64,000 nucleotides of DNA from Trachythela sp. YZ-2020 (lineage: Eukaryota; Cnidaria; Anthozoa; Malacalcyonacea; Clavulariidae), in the NCBI GenBank assembly GCA_016169945.1, contig JADLSH010000173.1, forward strand, positions 1 to 64,000, in the 5' to 3' direction. Below are positions 21,520-33,088 of the stretch, one piece after another (the first letter of the stretch is position 1; each line of letters opens with the position of its first letter). The position numbers and the translations under genes are program-made. The notes under the pieces were generated by a model. It saw only the letters and a list, made by a program, of their open reading frames with translations. It ran no database searches and was not told the origin of the DNA.

Positions 21520-22473
21520 CAATCTGGACTCATGGAATTGAAAAACTCCAACTATTTTTAACCTACATTAACAATTTCCACCCTACAATAAAATTTGATT
21601 ACATATATTCACATAAATCAGTTAACTTTCTCGACACAACCATCTACATCAACTCCAACAATAAACTTGAATCAGATCTATACATTAAGCCAACGGACAG
21701 AACCCTCCTATTACACCAAAACTCGTTCCACCCTCAAGCATGCAGAAATGCAGTTATTTACAGCCAGGCACTACGGTACAGACGTATTATCACTGACAAC
21801 GACAAACTACAACAACGACTGAACCATCTACTTGTTGCACTCATCCACCGTGGACACAAACATGACAACATAATAGCAAATTTCAACAAAGCATTACAAT
21901 TCACTCAACATGAATTACTTAACAAGGACAAGACACCCAAAACAAACAACAGCCCTATATTCACAATACCATACAATAACAATACTAAATACATTGCACA
22001 AATATTACGCAAACACTGGAGCATCATTGAAAATGATCCTACATTGCAAATTCTATGGCAAGAACCTCCAATTGTAGCGTATCAAAGAAATAGAAATCTC
22101 AAAGACACACTTGTAACGGCAAAACTCAAAACTAATAATAACAAAAAATAATTTGAATACACAAGACCTGACTAACCTAACACACCATTGACCAATGGTT
22201 AAATACCTAATAAATGACCCCATCATCTACAAAATCCCACCTTACAAAAAGCGATACAAAACAGGCAAACACACACATTGGGCACATTGGATTATAACAA
22301 AGGAATTCACAAGGAACTCAAGATTTCTAACCCCATGCATCACACGCCTTCAATTATCTGATGGTTGGAAAGAACGAGATAAATTGACAACAGAATCACA
22401 GTGGACATATAAAAGGATAAGAACCTTAAATAGCTTTCCTAAAAACTACTATAATCATTGTACAAACAATTAA
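21520..22473 (+). pseudogene. Penelope-like element ORF, C-terminal remnant (second PLE family)
   Basis: One frame from about 21520 reads THGIEKLQLFLTYINNFHP, FLDTTIYINSNNKLESDLYI, KPTDRTLLLHQNSFHP and ALRYRRI. It later reads HWSIIENDPTLQILW and NRNLKDTLVTAKL, ending at about 22150. This is the post-catalytic thumb/linker region of PLE reverse transcriptases (FLD-T-I, KPTD, S-HP and NLKD-LV blocks). After stops, a second frame (22195-22473) has PYKKRYKTGKHTHWAHW and WTYKRIRTLNSFPKNYYN, resembling the C-terminal region where the GIY-YIG endonuclease normally lies, although that motif is not visible. The catalytic motifs are missing. It differs clearly in sequence from the PLE at 45.8-50.6 kb. 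Confidence 0.6.
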
Positions 22474-23336
22474 TTGTACATATATGGATATATCCATTGT
22501 GAAGATCTAGCTAGCCACCACATACCAAACAATTCACTTTGAAACAATTATAATTGTACATAAATACACATGAAATTGTACACCACATAGCCTTATATTT
22601 CAAGAAGACATATAACAATTACAACTGTGTTAAAAATAGTTATATGCAATAATTTTTACCACAATTAATTACCATATGTTATATGTTCAATCCCAACAAC
22701 TATGTATGCACACATTTCTATTTTTGTAAAATTATTTTCATTATAACACAAATTGTTGTACAAATTTCTCCTTGTATACAGGCACTCACCAATTATGGCG
22801 ACTTTTACAAGATATAATTTAACTTCCTTCCTTGACATCATTAACCTAAGACTTTTAACTTCTTGATATAAGCCAAAACACACTTATTCAAATATAAATC
22901 CACAAATTTAACGTCGCACACACAAATAATTGCCAATCTACAAATACTACATTAAGTACATCTACTTGCTTGCTACATACACAATCGCATCCCTCCATCA
23001 CAATCCATATCCTCTATTCACCCCCACTATCCACATATTACAATTACAGCCCCAATACGCATGACAGAACACACGCAATTTATACTAACGCAAATTCAGC
23101 AATCGCCCTTTCTGCCCACTGATCTTAAGCAAGACAGTTCTAAACAAGCGCTCTCGTAGCTACAAAGAAAATATTCTACAACTTTCCACAATGGCCCGTC
23201 GCATCGGTCTACATAAGAACAACAACGAGTTTGGTATGACACTACAACTTTTATATCATACATATATTATTTTTGTTTATCCTTGTTTGCCTTCAAAATT
23301 CTCTCTTCTATCTTTCTCAAACATGTGCCAACCCTG
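22474..23336. other. PLE 3' region or hAT interior, non-coding
   Basis: A+T-rich with many CACATA-type stretches. No gene is recognised. It links the PLE remnant to its hammerhead and probably represents PLE terminal sequence. Confidence 0.35.
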
Positions 23337-23380
23337 ATCCCCGCTGACGAGTCCATGAGGGACGAAACGCGTACGGGGAT
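23337..23380 (+). ncRNA. Canonical hammerhead ribozyme (third type)
   Basis: Helix I ATCCCCG (23337-23343) pairs perfectly with CGGGGAT (23374-23380). The core CTGACGA is at 23344-23350. Stem II GTCC/GGAC has an ATGAG loop. GAAA is at 23364-23367. Helix III is only A-U and C-G with a two-base GC loop, and the cleavage triplet is GTA, with cleavage expected after A23373. All conserved residues are present. Such minimal helix III is characteristic of PLE hammerheads, and a PLE remnant lies 0.9 kb upstream on the same strand. Confidence 0.9.
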
Positions 23381-24010
23381 TCTGAAATACATACATATAT
23401 TTCCTTCTTCTCTTTAACTAATTTTTACATGCCTCTATACAAGATTTTCAGTACAGCGTGACCAGTCTCGTATCATCGTATGAGCCTGAGGCACATTTTT
23501 ATACACCACATTTACACTTACATCAAAACACACATAAACCTTACATACACTACAAACTCAACCTTTATGTTTCACTTATAACTCACATACTCTCATTTTT
23601 TAGGTCTACATTCATATAAACATTTTACTTTTATAACTTTTTTACATTCGACATAACAATAAAACATTGTCTTGCCTTCCAACACATGGTCAATACACTA
23701 TCATATTTCACACTTAAGTTTTCCACTTCGCAGCTCACTTAGGGACTGTTGTTACAATTATAAATTATTTACCACCATTATGGTTCTCATTACCTATATC
23801 TAAACTGAAAAAATGTGAAGTGATTTGGCTTACGATCACTGGTAAGATCGCCGTCTACTTCATGAATGTTCGCCGTCTATTTTTCTTTGTTTACGAAAAA
23901 AACTAAGTACGTCCTTCTATGAATTATATACTGATTTATTCAAACTCTTGAATGTGTGGTTCTTGCGCATTTTTATTTTTACGATGTTTGTAATTCTCAG
24001 AATTCCGTCA
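23381..24010. other. Right interior of the hAT-like element, non-coding
   Basis: Nothing coding is recognised. The stretch directly inside the right TIR (about 24010-24070, CGCAAGAAATGGCATTTTAG) is matched by a related sequence at 61600-61660. Confidence 0.4.
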
Positions 24011-24369
24011 AATCGCCTCCCAAAACGCAAGAAATGGCATTTTAGGGACTCTAAATTTCAAAAATTTTCCGGGGGGGCATGCCCCCGGACCCCCTAGAGG
24101 TCTTGCGCCTACGACGCTCAACCATACACATATTACAAGGGGGCGCCAAATTTGCAGCTGGCCTCCCCTGGCGAACACAAGCCAGCACGCCATTGACCCT
24201 GCCTCATATATACCTGTACCCTGGCTTGTAAACCATGCACATACAAATGATAAATGAAAATACTTATTAGTTACAAGCACTAGTGGTTGCAACATGTATG
24301 TTACAACTACAAGTGTGTGTAACTATTTTACATATATGTATTGGTTCATTTGATAAGTTGTTTAGAACA

Positions 24370-25025
24370 TTGGAGCTCCTTCTTGAGAAGAAGGTTAAGA
24401 ATTGTGATAATTCAGCGCTATGGTGGAAATCTATTAACCAACTCTCTGGCCGCCAAACAAATAAGACTTTATCTATAGTATGATCGTGTCAGGAAAATAG
24501 GTCCACTCGAAAAAACTGGCAACACATATTAACCTCGGTTTCCTTTCTACCACAAATTCTTTGCCACCTTTACCCGAGCTCAAAAATAACGTAGCCAATG
24601 CTATGGATTATAATTTAAAGAAATACTATATCTCTCCACAAGATGTTCACAAGAAACTATTTTTAACGCATCTATTCAGGAGAGCTTAGTTCCTGACCTA
24701 TGGAAGGAAGCTGGCGTAGTCCCAATTGCGAAGACCAAAGTAGTTAAAGAAGCTGAAAATGACCTACGCCCAATATCCTTGACTGCTATCCTCTCAACGG
24801 CTATAGAGAATTTTGTTGCCGAGTGGATTATGACTCAGATTAATAATTTAATTGATCGAAGGCAATTTGGATCTCTACCGAAACAGTCCACAACACATGC
24901 ACTTGTGTCCTTCTTCCATCAATTCTACAGCCTTTCTGAGCAACCTGACTAATGCGTAAGAATCCTGCTGCTGGATTTTAGCAAAGCATTTGATAGGATA
25001 AATCATCATATCCTTATCAGAACTA
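24370..25025 (+). pseudogene. LINE reverse transcriptase fragment, 5' part
   Basis: Frames broken by shifts read WWKSINQLSGR, then LWKEAGVVPIAKTKVVKEAE, NDLRPISLTAIL, NFVAEWI, RQFGSLPKQSTTHALVSF and LLLDFSKAFDRINHHIL (motif A). This is the fingers and first catalytic motif of a non-LTR reverse transcriptase. The sequence stops at NHHILI. The next block of the same protein type reappears at 26966, so the element seems interrupted by about 1.9 kb. The endonuclease is not found and there are several stops, so it is an old relic. Confidence 0.75.
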
Positions 25026-26807
25026 GTGATCCAAGGAAGTAGTGATCCAAGGAAGTTTCACTTTCAAAGGGGAAAAATCTATGTCACATTATATCGACTA
25101 ACTGGAGGACAAGCGTGGTCTGTACATGCGTAATTGCTGTGCATGTACATACGCGGCGGTTCATAAAACTGTTGAAATGAAATTATATAGCTATTATATA
25201 AAGTCAGCAAACACTGCATGGTTGAATGGAAGTATGTCAAGTTGTCAACACTGTAGACAGCCAAATACATTTTGTTCAATCGTACATCACAATTTTTTTG
25301 AATTCTTTATTTCCCCTTTTAATATTTGGAATCAGTATTTGACATCTATAGACTATACCATCGTATAAAATGCATGCATGAACGGCGAGTCATATGCATG
25401 CGTTCTTGTCCGGCTTTAATATAAGTTCATTTGATTTTGTATTGTAAAGATTGTGACATATTTTTAGTCTCGTTGACATTTGTTTTATATTTCCCAAGGT
25501 CAACCTCAAAATCGCGACTTACTTCCTTGTTAATATTTAGAAATACTAGATTCTCGTTTGTATTATAGGTTTTGATTTGGCATTGATAAGTATTGATTTG
25601 CTTGTAAGATTGCTCGTAAGATTGCTCGTTAGATTGCTTCGATCAAGAGACCACAATTTTGCACCCAACTGATGCTAGACTTGCAATCAAAGTCTGTGTC
25701 GACAACGCGTGGGTTATCTCCTCGTCTTTCGCTTTTAAATAAAGCTCTATCACCTCCCTGACGAGTGAAGGGATTGTCGTCAATCTCACAGAAAAAATGT
25801 CCATCTTCTCGACAAAAAAAGTGAATATATAAGACACAAATATTACACTTGATAAAATATTTGTAAAGTGAAACCAAGAATTGCTTAGCTGCGCATTAAT
25901 ATAAACAATGGCTGATGCAACACTTTAACATAAACCTGGAATCTTACATTCTTACTACCGGAATCTGTGCAGAATGTATAGTTGTGAGAATTTTAGCGTC
26001 GAAGCTTATTTTATTAATTATTTGCCTAATTCAGGGATTTCAATGTTATTGTATGTATAAGTAAAAATCAGGCTCAGCGACAGCGTGAACAAAACATTTT
26101 GGCTGGCCTCATATTGAATTACTGAATATATTTTTGCATCAAATAATTACTACTTATACGAGGTATTATTTTGGTATTATGTTGTTCAAGCTGGTTTGAG
26201 ATTCCTTGTTCAGCCCTGTTTAATGTTTGTTTGTTTAACAATATAAATATTTACTACCGTCTACGTACTCTACGGAATACATGCAGGCAGTCCGCACGGC
26301 AGTTATTTATAGTCAATATTAGTCAATATTTATATCAAATCGGCAAATGAATACAAGAAAAAAATATTGCAATAATGAATATTCGACCCATTCAGTATTG
26401 TCTATTGAATATATAAATGACAAAACGCACTACTAATCCAAAAGGCCAAAATGAAAACGTTTATTTATAAATTTGATCGTATTTCCATCACATTCCCACT
26501 CCCTGCTGCCACCATTGTGCGGTAAATATTTCGAAATTTCGTATTTTCGTTCCGTGATATTATTAGACAGTGGACTTGAACGCACGTGTTCATAGCTACC
26601 GGGGGAGTTAGCACCCAATATTATATATAAAACGATTGTTATGATGTAGACGTTTAATACCACAACCCAAATGGTGTTCGTAAATCTAATTAAACACTGC
26701 ATGAATACAACCGAATTGAGCTATAAGATAACTTGAAAGTGCTTAAAAAAGTTTCAACCCCAAAGTTTAACAACTTTAACAGATACGGTATTAATAGAGA
26801 ATCTTCG
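25026..26807. other. Intervening DNA, possibly an insertion in the LINE
   Basis: No recognisable gene. A short direct duplication AGTGATCCAAGGAAGT lies at 25024-25054. Otherwise A+T-rich. Minus-strand ORFs at 25629-25877 and 26433-26702 have no known domain. Confidence 0.35.
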
Positions 26808-26960
26808 CAAACACCCCCCGGAAAGTTTACACTATGATGTATCTATGTATGTATCTATGTATGTATCTATGTATGTATCTATGTATGTATCTATGTATGT
26901 ATCTATGTATGTATCGCTCGTGTGAATTTTCGCCCCTCATCACAATACTGCAAAGTTAAA
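26808..26960. repeat. Short dispersed repeat, copy 2, with (ATGTATCT)n microsatellite
   Basis: ACACCCCCCGGAAAGTTTAC, then about nine units of ATGTATCT (26838-26915), then CATCACAATACTGCAAAG. The flanks match 12690-12790, where the central tract is short and imperfect. The repeat therefore carries an expandable microsatellite core. Confidence 0.75.
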
Positions 26961-26965
26961 AAAAT

Positions 26966-27070
26966 GGAAATAGATCCAATCCTCATTGCATGGGTAAGAA
27001 ATTTCCTTACTGGCCGGAAGCAGCGTGTAAAAATAGGGAAATTTGTTTCTAGTCTGGAACCAGTAAATTG
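26966..27070 (+). pseudogene. LINE reverse transcriptase fragment, continuation
   Basis: DPILIAWVRNFLTGRKQRVK, then IGKFVSSLEPVN. This is the segment between motif A and the GVPQG block in CR1/RTE-like LINEs, and fits directly after the fragment ending at 25025. No further reverse transcriptase blocks follow. Confidence 0.65.
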
Positions 27071-27639
27071 GGCACTATTTTGTTTACTATAGCCAATTTA
27101 TAGATCACAATGTATAAATTTAAGTTAATGAGACAACACATTAACTTGAGGCTTGTTTTACTATACAACAAGTGGGAAAAGCCTGTCAACACCCACTAAA
27201 TTCACAAGAAAATATCTCTGATCAAAGTTCAAAGTATGTCCGGACATGTGCAATACGAATGCAATTTGCTCAGCCAATCGAATGACTCTATTGCCAATCA
27301 TATTTCAATGACCATAGGTAAAGCGCGCTATATAACGTCAAGTGTGTCACTTTGCCGAATGTTTCAACTGAATAAACACGAAATTCTGCAAGAATAAAAA
27401 TTTACATAATATGCGAAGTGTTTTGGACGGTGTTATGGACGGTGCGAGAACTTAGGCGATTCGAATGCTAAATATGTCGATGCGAGACCTCCTTCGGCAC
27501 AAGAACAAGACCCAACAAGATTAATGCGAACGACGGGCAGCATGGCGAATAACGACGTGGTTTTATATCTACAATCAGAACTCACTGATGCAGAGCAAGC
27601 ATGACAGTTGTGCTATTATTCCTCCCATGGTAGTTAGTA
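27071..27639. other. No recognisable feature
   Basis: Nothing supported. The stretch abuts the 5' truncation point of the LINE that begins near 27640. Confidence 0.35.
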
Positions 27640-29873
27640 TGTTACAGACTTGATAGACTACATAAAAAAGGCGGAGGAGTCTGTGCATATGTCAAAAAAA
27701 CTATGAAAGTAACTATATTAAACGACTTGACACAAACATCAGAGTCAAACTTCCAACAACTCTGGATTAAGCTTCAAAATAAGAAGATGAAGACAATAAT
27801 AATATGCGTGACCTATAGACCACCTGATAGCCCGCTTAATTGTATTCAGGACGATCTCAGACCAAATTATACAGTATACAGGCACTCACTATGAACAAAC
27901 CAATTTTTATTCTTGGTGATTTGAACTGTAACTTATTGAAAGAGGGCCCGGAAAAAAGAGTTATTACAGAACTTTGTGATGATGTAAATCTCAAGCAAAT
28001 AATAAAGGATCCAACAAGGATTACAGACACGTCGCAATCGCTTATTGATATTATATTAGTTTCTACAGAAGCCGCAATCCTCGAAAGTGGAGTTTTACAT
28101 TCCTCAATCAGTGATCATTTTCCAATTTATGTAATAACGAAACTGAAGGTCCCAAAGATACCCCCGACGTATATCACGGTGAGAAGTTACAGAAATTATG
28201 ATCCTACAGTATTTTCCACTGAACTGGCTACGAAATCTGATTGTTTGTTATCGATATTTACCGAAGCAGATGTAAACGCAAAAACGAAAGCACTTAAGGA
28301 AACGATTCAATCAACATTAAACCTCCACGCACCAATTAAAACAATCAAAATTAGGAGCCGTACTAACACATTCGTTACGCCAGACACGAAAGAACTTATG
28401 ACAACTCGAGACAAATTACATCAGAGATTTTTAAAATCACGTTGTAAGAGGGATTGGGAAAAGTACAGAGAATCTCGTAATAAAGTTAAAGTTATACTGA
28501 AGGAGTCAGCAATAAATCATTTATCCGATGAAGTTAAAGCTAACAAGAACAATCCAGGTTCACTTTGGAAAATAATAAACAATTCGATACCTGTGAAAGA
28601 GAAGGAAAAACACTTTTATACGAAAGAACTCAAGACGGTTGTTGAAGACTTTAACAAATATTTTACTTCAGTCGGTAAAATCACTGCCACCGCAGCTTTA
28701 GACCTAGCAAACAAAAATAATATTGTGCTATCTGACCCCCTGTTGAACGACGTATCCTATCCTATGGAAGAACAGTTTAAATTTGAACCTGTTACTTGTT
28801 CAAAAATTCGACGAATTATTACAGATATGCCTAGAAACAAATCACCGGGGCCTGACAAGTTAAGCATGGGTGTCGTCAAAGATTGTTTACCCGTCATCTT
28901 GGGACCTCTCACGAACATAATTAACTGTTCCTTTCAGTCAGGTGTGTTTCCTGACTTATGGAAATTATCGGAGGTGATACCTTTGCTTAAAGATGGCGAT
29001 CATGAGACTCCGTCCAACAATCGACCCCTCTCCCTTTTAGAAGTTTTATCAAAGGTCTGTGAAAGAGTTGCACTTGATCAATTTGGGTCATATATAACAG
29101 GAAACCAACGCTTATCACGACATCAAAATGGAAATAGGAAACACCACTCAACAGAAACTTTTAACATTTTTATTACGGATAAGATGTTGGAAGCAATGGA
29201 CAACAAACATGTAACAGCTCTTGTTTTATTAGACTTGTCTAAAGCTTATGACAGCATCAATCACAAGATCCTCCTGCATAAGTTAAAATGCGTAGGAGCG
29301 TCACCACCAGTAATCAAATGGTTTGAAAGTTATTTATCGGGCAGAACACAATATGTACGGATAAGGTCAACCATTTCTCCAGTCATAGCACTAACTCATG
29401 GAGTGCCTCAAGGCTCCATTCTGTCACCATTTTTGTTTGGAATTTATGTCAACGATCTACCTGCTATAACGATCTCAAGTGATGTAGACTCTTACGTTGA
29501 TGATTCAAAACTCCACCTTGCATTTCTAGTCGAAGACATACAACAGGCAATCCTTAAATTAGAAAATGATTTGCATAACACCGCAAAATGGTGCCTGGAA
29601 CATCAATTGTTAATAAATCCCAACAAGACTAAATTCCTCTTGGTAGGAACACGATCAATGTTACAGAAGTTACCAACAACAATTAGTCTGAAATTTCTCG
29701 GTGAAACTCTTAGGCCAGTACCAGTTGCTAAAGATCTGGGTATGCATCTAGACTTACATCTTTCTTATGATGAACATATCTCTAAACTATCATCTACGTG
29801 CATTAATAGATTATGCCAAATCAACAGAGTAAAGGAGAGCTTTGATAAAGAAACGTTATCATTACTTAATTGA
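27640..29873 (+). pseudogene. LINE ORF2: endonuclease and reverse transcriptase
   Basis: The reading starts in YRLDRLHKKGGGVCAYVKK, continues to WIKLQ, VTYRPPDSPLN, and shifts frame near 27880. It then runs 29873-ward through FILGDLNCNLL and ISDHFPI, the GDxN and SDH catalytic blocks of the apurinic-type endonuclease. Reverse transcriptase blocks follow: KSPGPDKLS, NNRPLSLLEVLSKVCERV, LLDLSKAYDSINHKIL (motif A), HGVPQGSILSPFLFGIYVND (motif B) and SYVDDSK (motif C, YVDD). The usual FADD is YVDD here, which is acceptable for reverse transcriptases. The enzyme nicks DNA and copies LINE RNA at the nick. The long open stretch (about 660 codons) suggests a young copy broken only by single-base shifts. 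Confidence 0.85.
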
Positions 29874-30345
29874 AGCACTGGTAATAAACAAGTTGTTATA
29901 TTGTTCTAATGTATGGGCCAATACTTCATCCAGAAATTTGAAGAAATTGCAAACAGTCCAAAACTTTGCATGCCGAATTATTACGAATATTAAAAAATTT
30001 GATCATGTGACACCAGGTTTTCAACAACTCAAATGGTTAACTATCGATAATTTACTAATTTATAAAGACGCGGTGATGGCTTACAAATGCCTTAACAACC
30101 TTGCGCCAAGCTATCTCACAAAGAAATTCATAAAGCGATCTGACATCCATAACTGTCAAACTAGAAATAATCACAAATTAGACATTCCAAGTTATAAAAC
30201 AGCTACTGGACAGAGAACTTTTTATTACCGTGCAGTTAAAATATGGAACGAAATAGACGATGATCTAAAAAACATTTCAGAACTTAAAGGTTTTAAGAAA
30301 AAACTAAAAGAACATCTTTTAAATTTTAAATCATCAGATTTATAA
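29842..30345 (+). pseudogene. LINE ORF2 C-terminus in a shifted frame
   Basis: It overlaps the previous frame by about 30 bp and continues the protein: KRYHYLIEALVINKLLYCSN, VWANTSS, LKKLQTVQNFACRIITN, YRAVKIWNEIDDDLKN and FKKKLKEHLL, the standard C-terminal blocks of CR1/Jockey-group ORF2. A one-base shift in an A-rich stretch near 29850 separates it from the catalytic part. Confidence 0.85.
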
Positions 30346-30524
30346 TAGTTTTATATAGATTTTGATAGTATAGTTTAATTAATTTATTTGTAAGTGTATG
30401 TTGAAAAGCCCTTTGGGGAACATACAGTGTTTAATAATAATAATAATAATAAAGTTAGTACGGACAGACGCCAACCAGTCAACAGATCCGACGAACACGC
30501 CGTGCTGAATATTGCGCGAACGGG

Positions 30525-31004
30525 TGTTCCATTGTATTCCTACATTTAAGCAGTAATTTTAAGTTATGACAGGACAAAAGAATGCTTTTATGGCTGCTCA
30601 ACAAGTAGACAACGCGAAGGAAGTTAGCTTTCAAGATACCAGCGCGAACGAAAAGCTTTTAACTAAAGAATGGTTCTGCTGCTCTTGAGGTCAAAAATAG
30701 TGACAATATCTTGCTGTTCTACCTTCATTTAAAGCCATTGTGTACATTTGGCGCAAGTTTTTTATCTTTATAATATTATACACTTGCGCTTTGTCTAAAC
30801 ACTATGTCTATATATATTATTTATATTCCTCATTGTTCACTGCAATATACATACACAGTAAACACATTACAGTGAACACTCCTGGAGTAAAATATAAATG
30901 AAAGGAGATGCATTTGAGCATTGGATGTCAGCCCACTATTCCTCAAAGCACATTTAGTACATCTGCTCTATCCAGACTGCAGAATTGGTCAATGCTGCAC
31001 CTGA
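30525..31004. repeat. 480-bp direct repeat, copy 1
   Basis: Nearly identical (a handful of substitutions) to 32191-32670, in the same orientation, 1.19 kb apart. It starts TGTTCCATTGTATTCC and ends GGTCAATGCTGCACCTGA. It could be a pair of LTRs or a segmental duplication. The ends do not give the usual TG...CA, and no TSD or retrotransposon protein is seen between the copies. Confidence 0.85.
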
Positions 31005-31774
31005 ATTTTAGAATAGCTAGGTTGAAACATTTTTTCAAAAATTTAGACTGACATATTGTTGAGATATGTTAGTGTGTCTCTCCCTTAGGATATGTTTTGG
31101 CTTGCAGTTTTGACCGAATTAGTGTTAGTATAAGTTCCCTTAAGTGGAAAATTGGCGAGGCTCCATGTCAAATTTTCACAAAATGTATCCCTTTCGTAGT
31201 ATATTCATTAAGGCCAAACAGCAATATTTTATTATGTATTCACTTACTGATTATACACTTTCACAACTGCTACTTAGAAAAGTGCAGTTGGTCGTACAAA
31301 GTGTATCAATGGGAATTAAAGCATTGTAGTTTTCTAACGATTGACAGTTCAAATTGACGGCGTCAAAGCTAAGTGAGGCTTCTCCCCTAATTTTGCCATG
31401 TTGATTTCAAATTTTGAACTAGAACCGAAGTAAACAAATCCCGTTTCCAGAAATATTTCGCTTTCTGATAAAGTAATAGGCACAATACATGTATCAAAAT
31501 GGGCACCAAGATGTGGAGAATGACCCTGCGTCGAAATTAAAATCGTATATGAGACGTTCTGAAGGATAAATCAGTCACAAAATACAAGGTGGAAGATATT
31601 TTTTACAAAACGCAGTTTGGAAGATGTCCATAGTTGAATATTATTTTTTATGACATTATTCGCAATGTTTATAATTTGTTCTTGTCTCTCACGCTGACCG
31701 CGGGGTAAAATCTTTCGATATCAAAAAATTAAAAAAAGACTGTATAATTGGTGTGGAGAACGGTTCGGCAAATA
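31005..31774. other. Spacer between the direct repeats, left part
   Basis: Short ORFs only (31097-31357 and 31144-31329), with no recognised domain. Nothing supports a gag/pol gene. Confidence 0.4.
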
Positions 31775-32013
31775 TAATAGGCCGTGAGCTAGTGCACCAA
31801 AAGATGGCTAGAAAACGAATTTCGTTGGACACCTCGCTAAGCTAAAAGAACTTTACATATTCTTATAGATTAAAACACGCTGAATCCAAATCTAAAAAGT
31901 TCTTGTCGATATACCCTGCAGTTTTTTTTGTATTTTTCGATTGAAATCTTAAAAATTCACTGTCGCGTGATTATGTTTATTAGCAGTTTCGCGAAAACAC
32001 ATCTTTCAAAAAT
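31775..32013. mobile_element. Solo left arm of the TAGGCCGT TIR family
   Basis: TAA (31775-31777) followed by TAGGCCGTGAGCTAGTGCAC and about 230 bp closely matching 12900-13133. It ends near TCTTTCAAAAAT with no matching right arm in the vicinity, so it is a truncated copy. Confidence 0.75.
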
Positions 32014-32190
32014 CATACTTCCTGTACGAACATGCGCCGATTATCTGCCGGTTTCTATTCGACTTACAGGTGACAGCTGTTTGAGGCATGTGTTTTTTAT
32101 TTTCTTATGGATTTGTCAATGTGCGAGAAAGATCATATTGCATATCTTCGGTTATTCTGCCTGTTTCACCTAAACTTCGAATTTCAGATG

Positions 32191-32670
32191 TGTTCCATTG
32201 TATTCCTACATTTAAGCAATAATTTTAAGTTATGACAGGACAAAAGAATGCTTTTATGGCTGCTCAACAAGTAGACAACGCGAAGGAAGTTAGCTTTCAA
32301 GATACCAGCGCGAACGAAAAGCTTTTAACTAAAGAATGGTTCTGCTGCTGTTGAGGTCAAAAATAATGACAATATCTTGCTGTTCTACCTTCATTTAAAG
32401 CCATTGTGTACATTTGGCGCAAGTTTTTTATCTTTATAATATTATACACTTGCGCTTTGTCTAAACACTATGTCTATATATATTATTTATATTCCTCATT
32501 GTTCACTGCAATATACATACACAGTAAACACATTACAGTGAACACTCCTGGAGTAAAATATAAATGAAAGGAGATGCATTTGAGCATTGGATGTCAGCCC
32601 ACTATTCCTCAAAGCACATTTAGTACATCTGTTCTATCCAGACTGCAGAATTGGTCAATGCTGCACCTGA
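32191..32670. repeat. 480-bp direct repeat, copy 2
   Basis: Partner of 30525-31004, with the same length. The high identity implies a recent duplication or LTR-pair origin. Confidence 0.85.
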
Positions 32671-33084
32671 GATTTCTCAATGTAAACGTTTTAGCACACC
32701 TGGGATGTGCTTTGATATAAACAATTTTTATATTCCTAATCTATCCCCTAAATTTCATTGTTTTTAATATCTATTTGGTCAATTTTGTGACCCTGACTGC
32801 TTCTTGACATGCCCTTGGAAACAGTTTTGCAACCTTGCCCCTAGATTTGTAGCTTCTGCACCACCAAGACCTCATCAAGAACAGCCCTTGAACTCTCTAG
32901 CTGCAGGTGTCTTGTACCCAGGTGTCTTGTACCATCAGTTGCTACATTGTTGTGTGACTGGGGCATATGATATCGATTATGATTTCGGAATACAGTTTAA
33001 AATTTTTGCACTAGGAGACGGTGAACTACTTTGACATTGATTTAAAGTGACATTTGGGAGTCAATCTTTAAAAAAACTAATAAA
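32671..33084. other. No recognisable gene
   Basis: Contains a small direct duplication of GGTGTCTTGTACC (about 32906-32933). The ORF 32804-33034 has no known domain. Confidence 0.35.
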
Positions 33085-33088
33085 GTTG

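Larger units (their letters stand above)
19082..24203. mobile_element. hAT-like DNA transposon, 5.1 kb, 8-bp TSD
   Basis: The left end CAGTGGCGTGCTGGC (19090) and the reverse complement of the right end CAATGGCGTGCTGGC (24195) match at 14 of 15 bases. They are flanked by a perfect 8-bp duplication ACCCTGCC (19082-19089 and 24196-24203). CAGTGGCG-type ends plus 8-bp duplications are hAT hallmarks. Subterminal G/C-rich GGGGGCATGCCCCC and GGGGCGCCAAA segments occur at both ends. No hAT transposase is recognisable. The interior carries a satellite-like repeat, a PLE remnant and a hammerhead, so this is either a composite passenger element or an old element with nested insertions. Confidence 0.75.
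27640..30454 (+). mobile_element. CR1/L2-like LINE, 5'-truncated, with (TAA)n tail
   Basis: Covers part of the endonuclease, the whole reverse transcriptase and the 3' tail. It ends in TTAATAATAATAATAATAAT (30430-30454) after CCCTTTGGGGAACATACAG. A microsatellite-like 3' end rather than poly(A) is typical of CR1/L2-group LINEs. The 5' end is lost, as is common for LINE insertions. ORF2 is split by two frameshifts. Confidence 0.85.

Noticed and set aside
32804..33034. 76-codon ORF with a duplicated GVLYPGVLYHQ segment
   Set aside because: The duplication is a small DNA repeat and the rest has no recognisable features or coding context.
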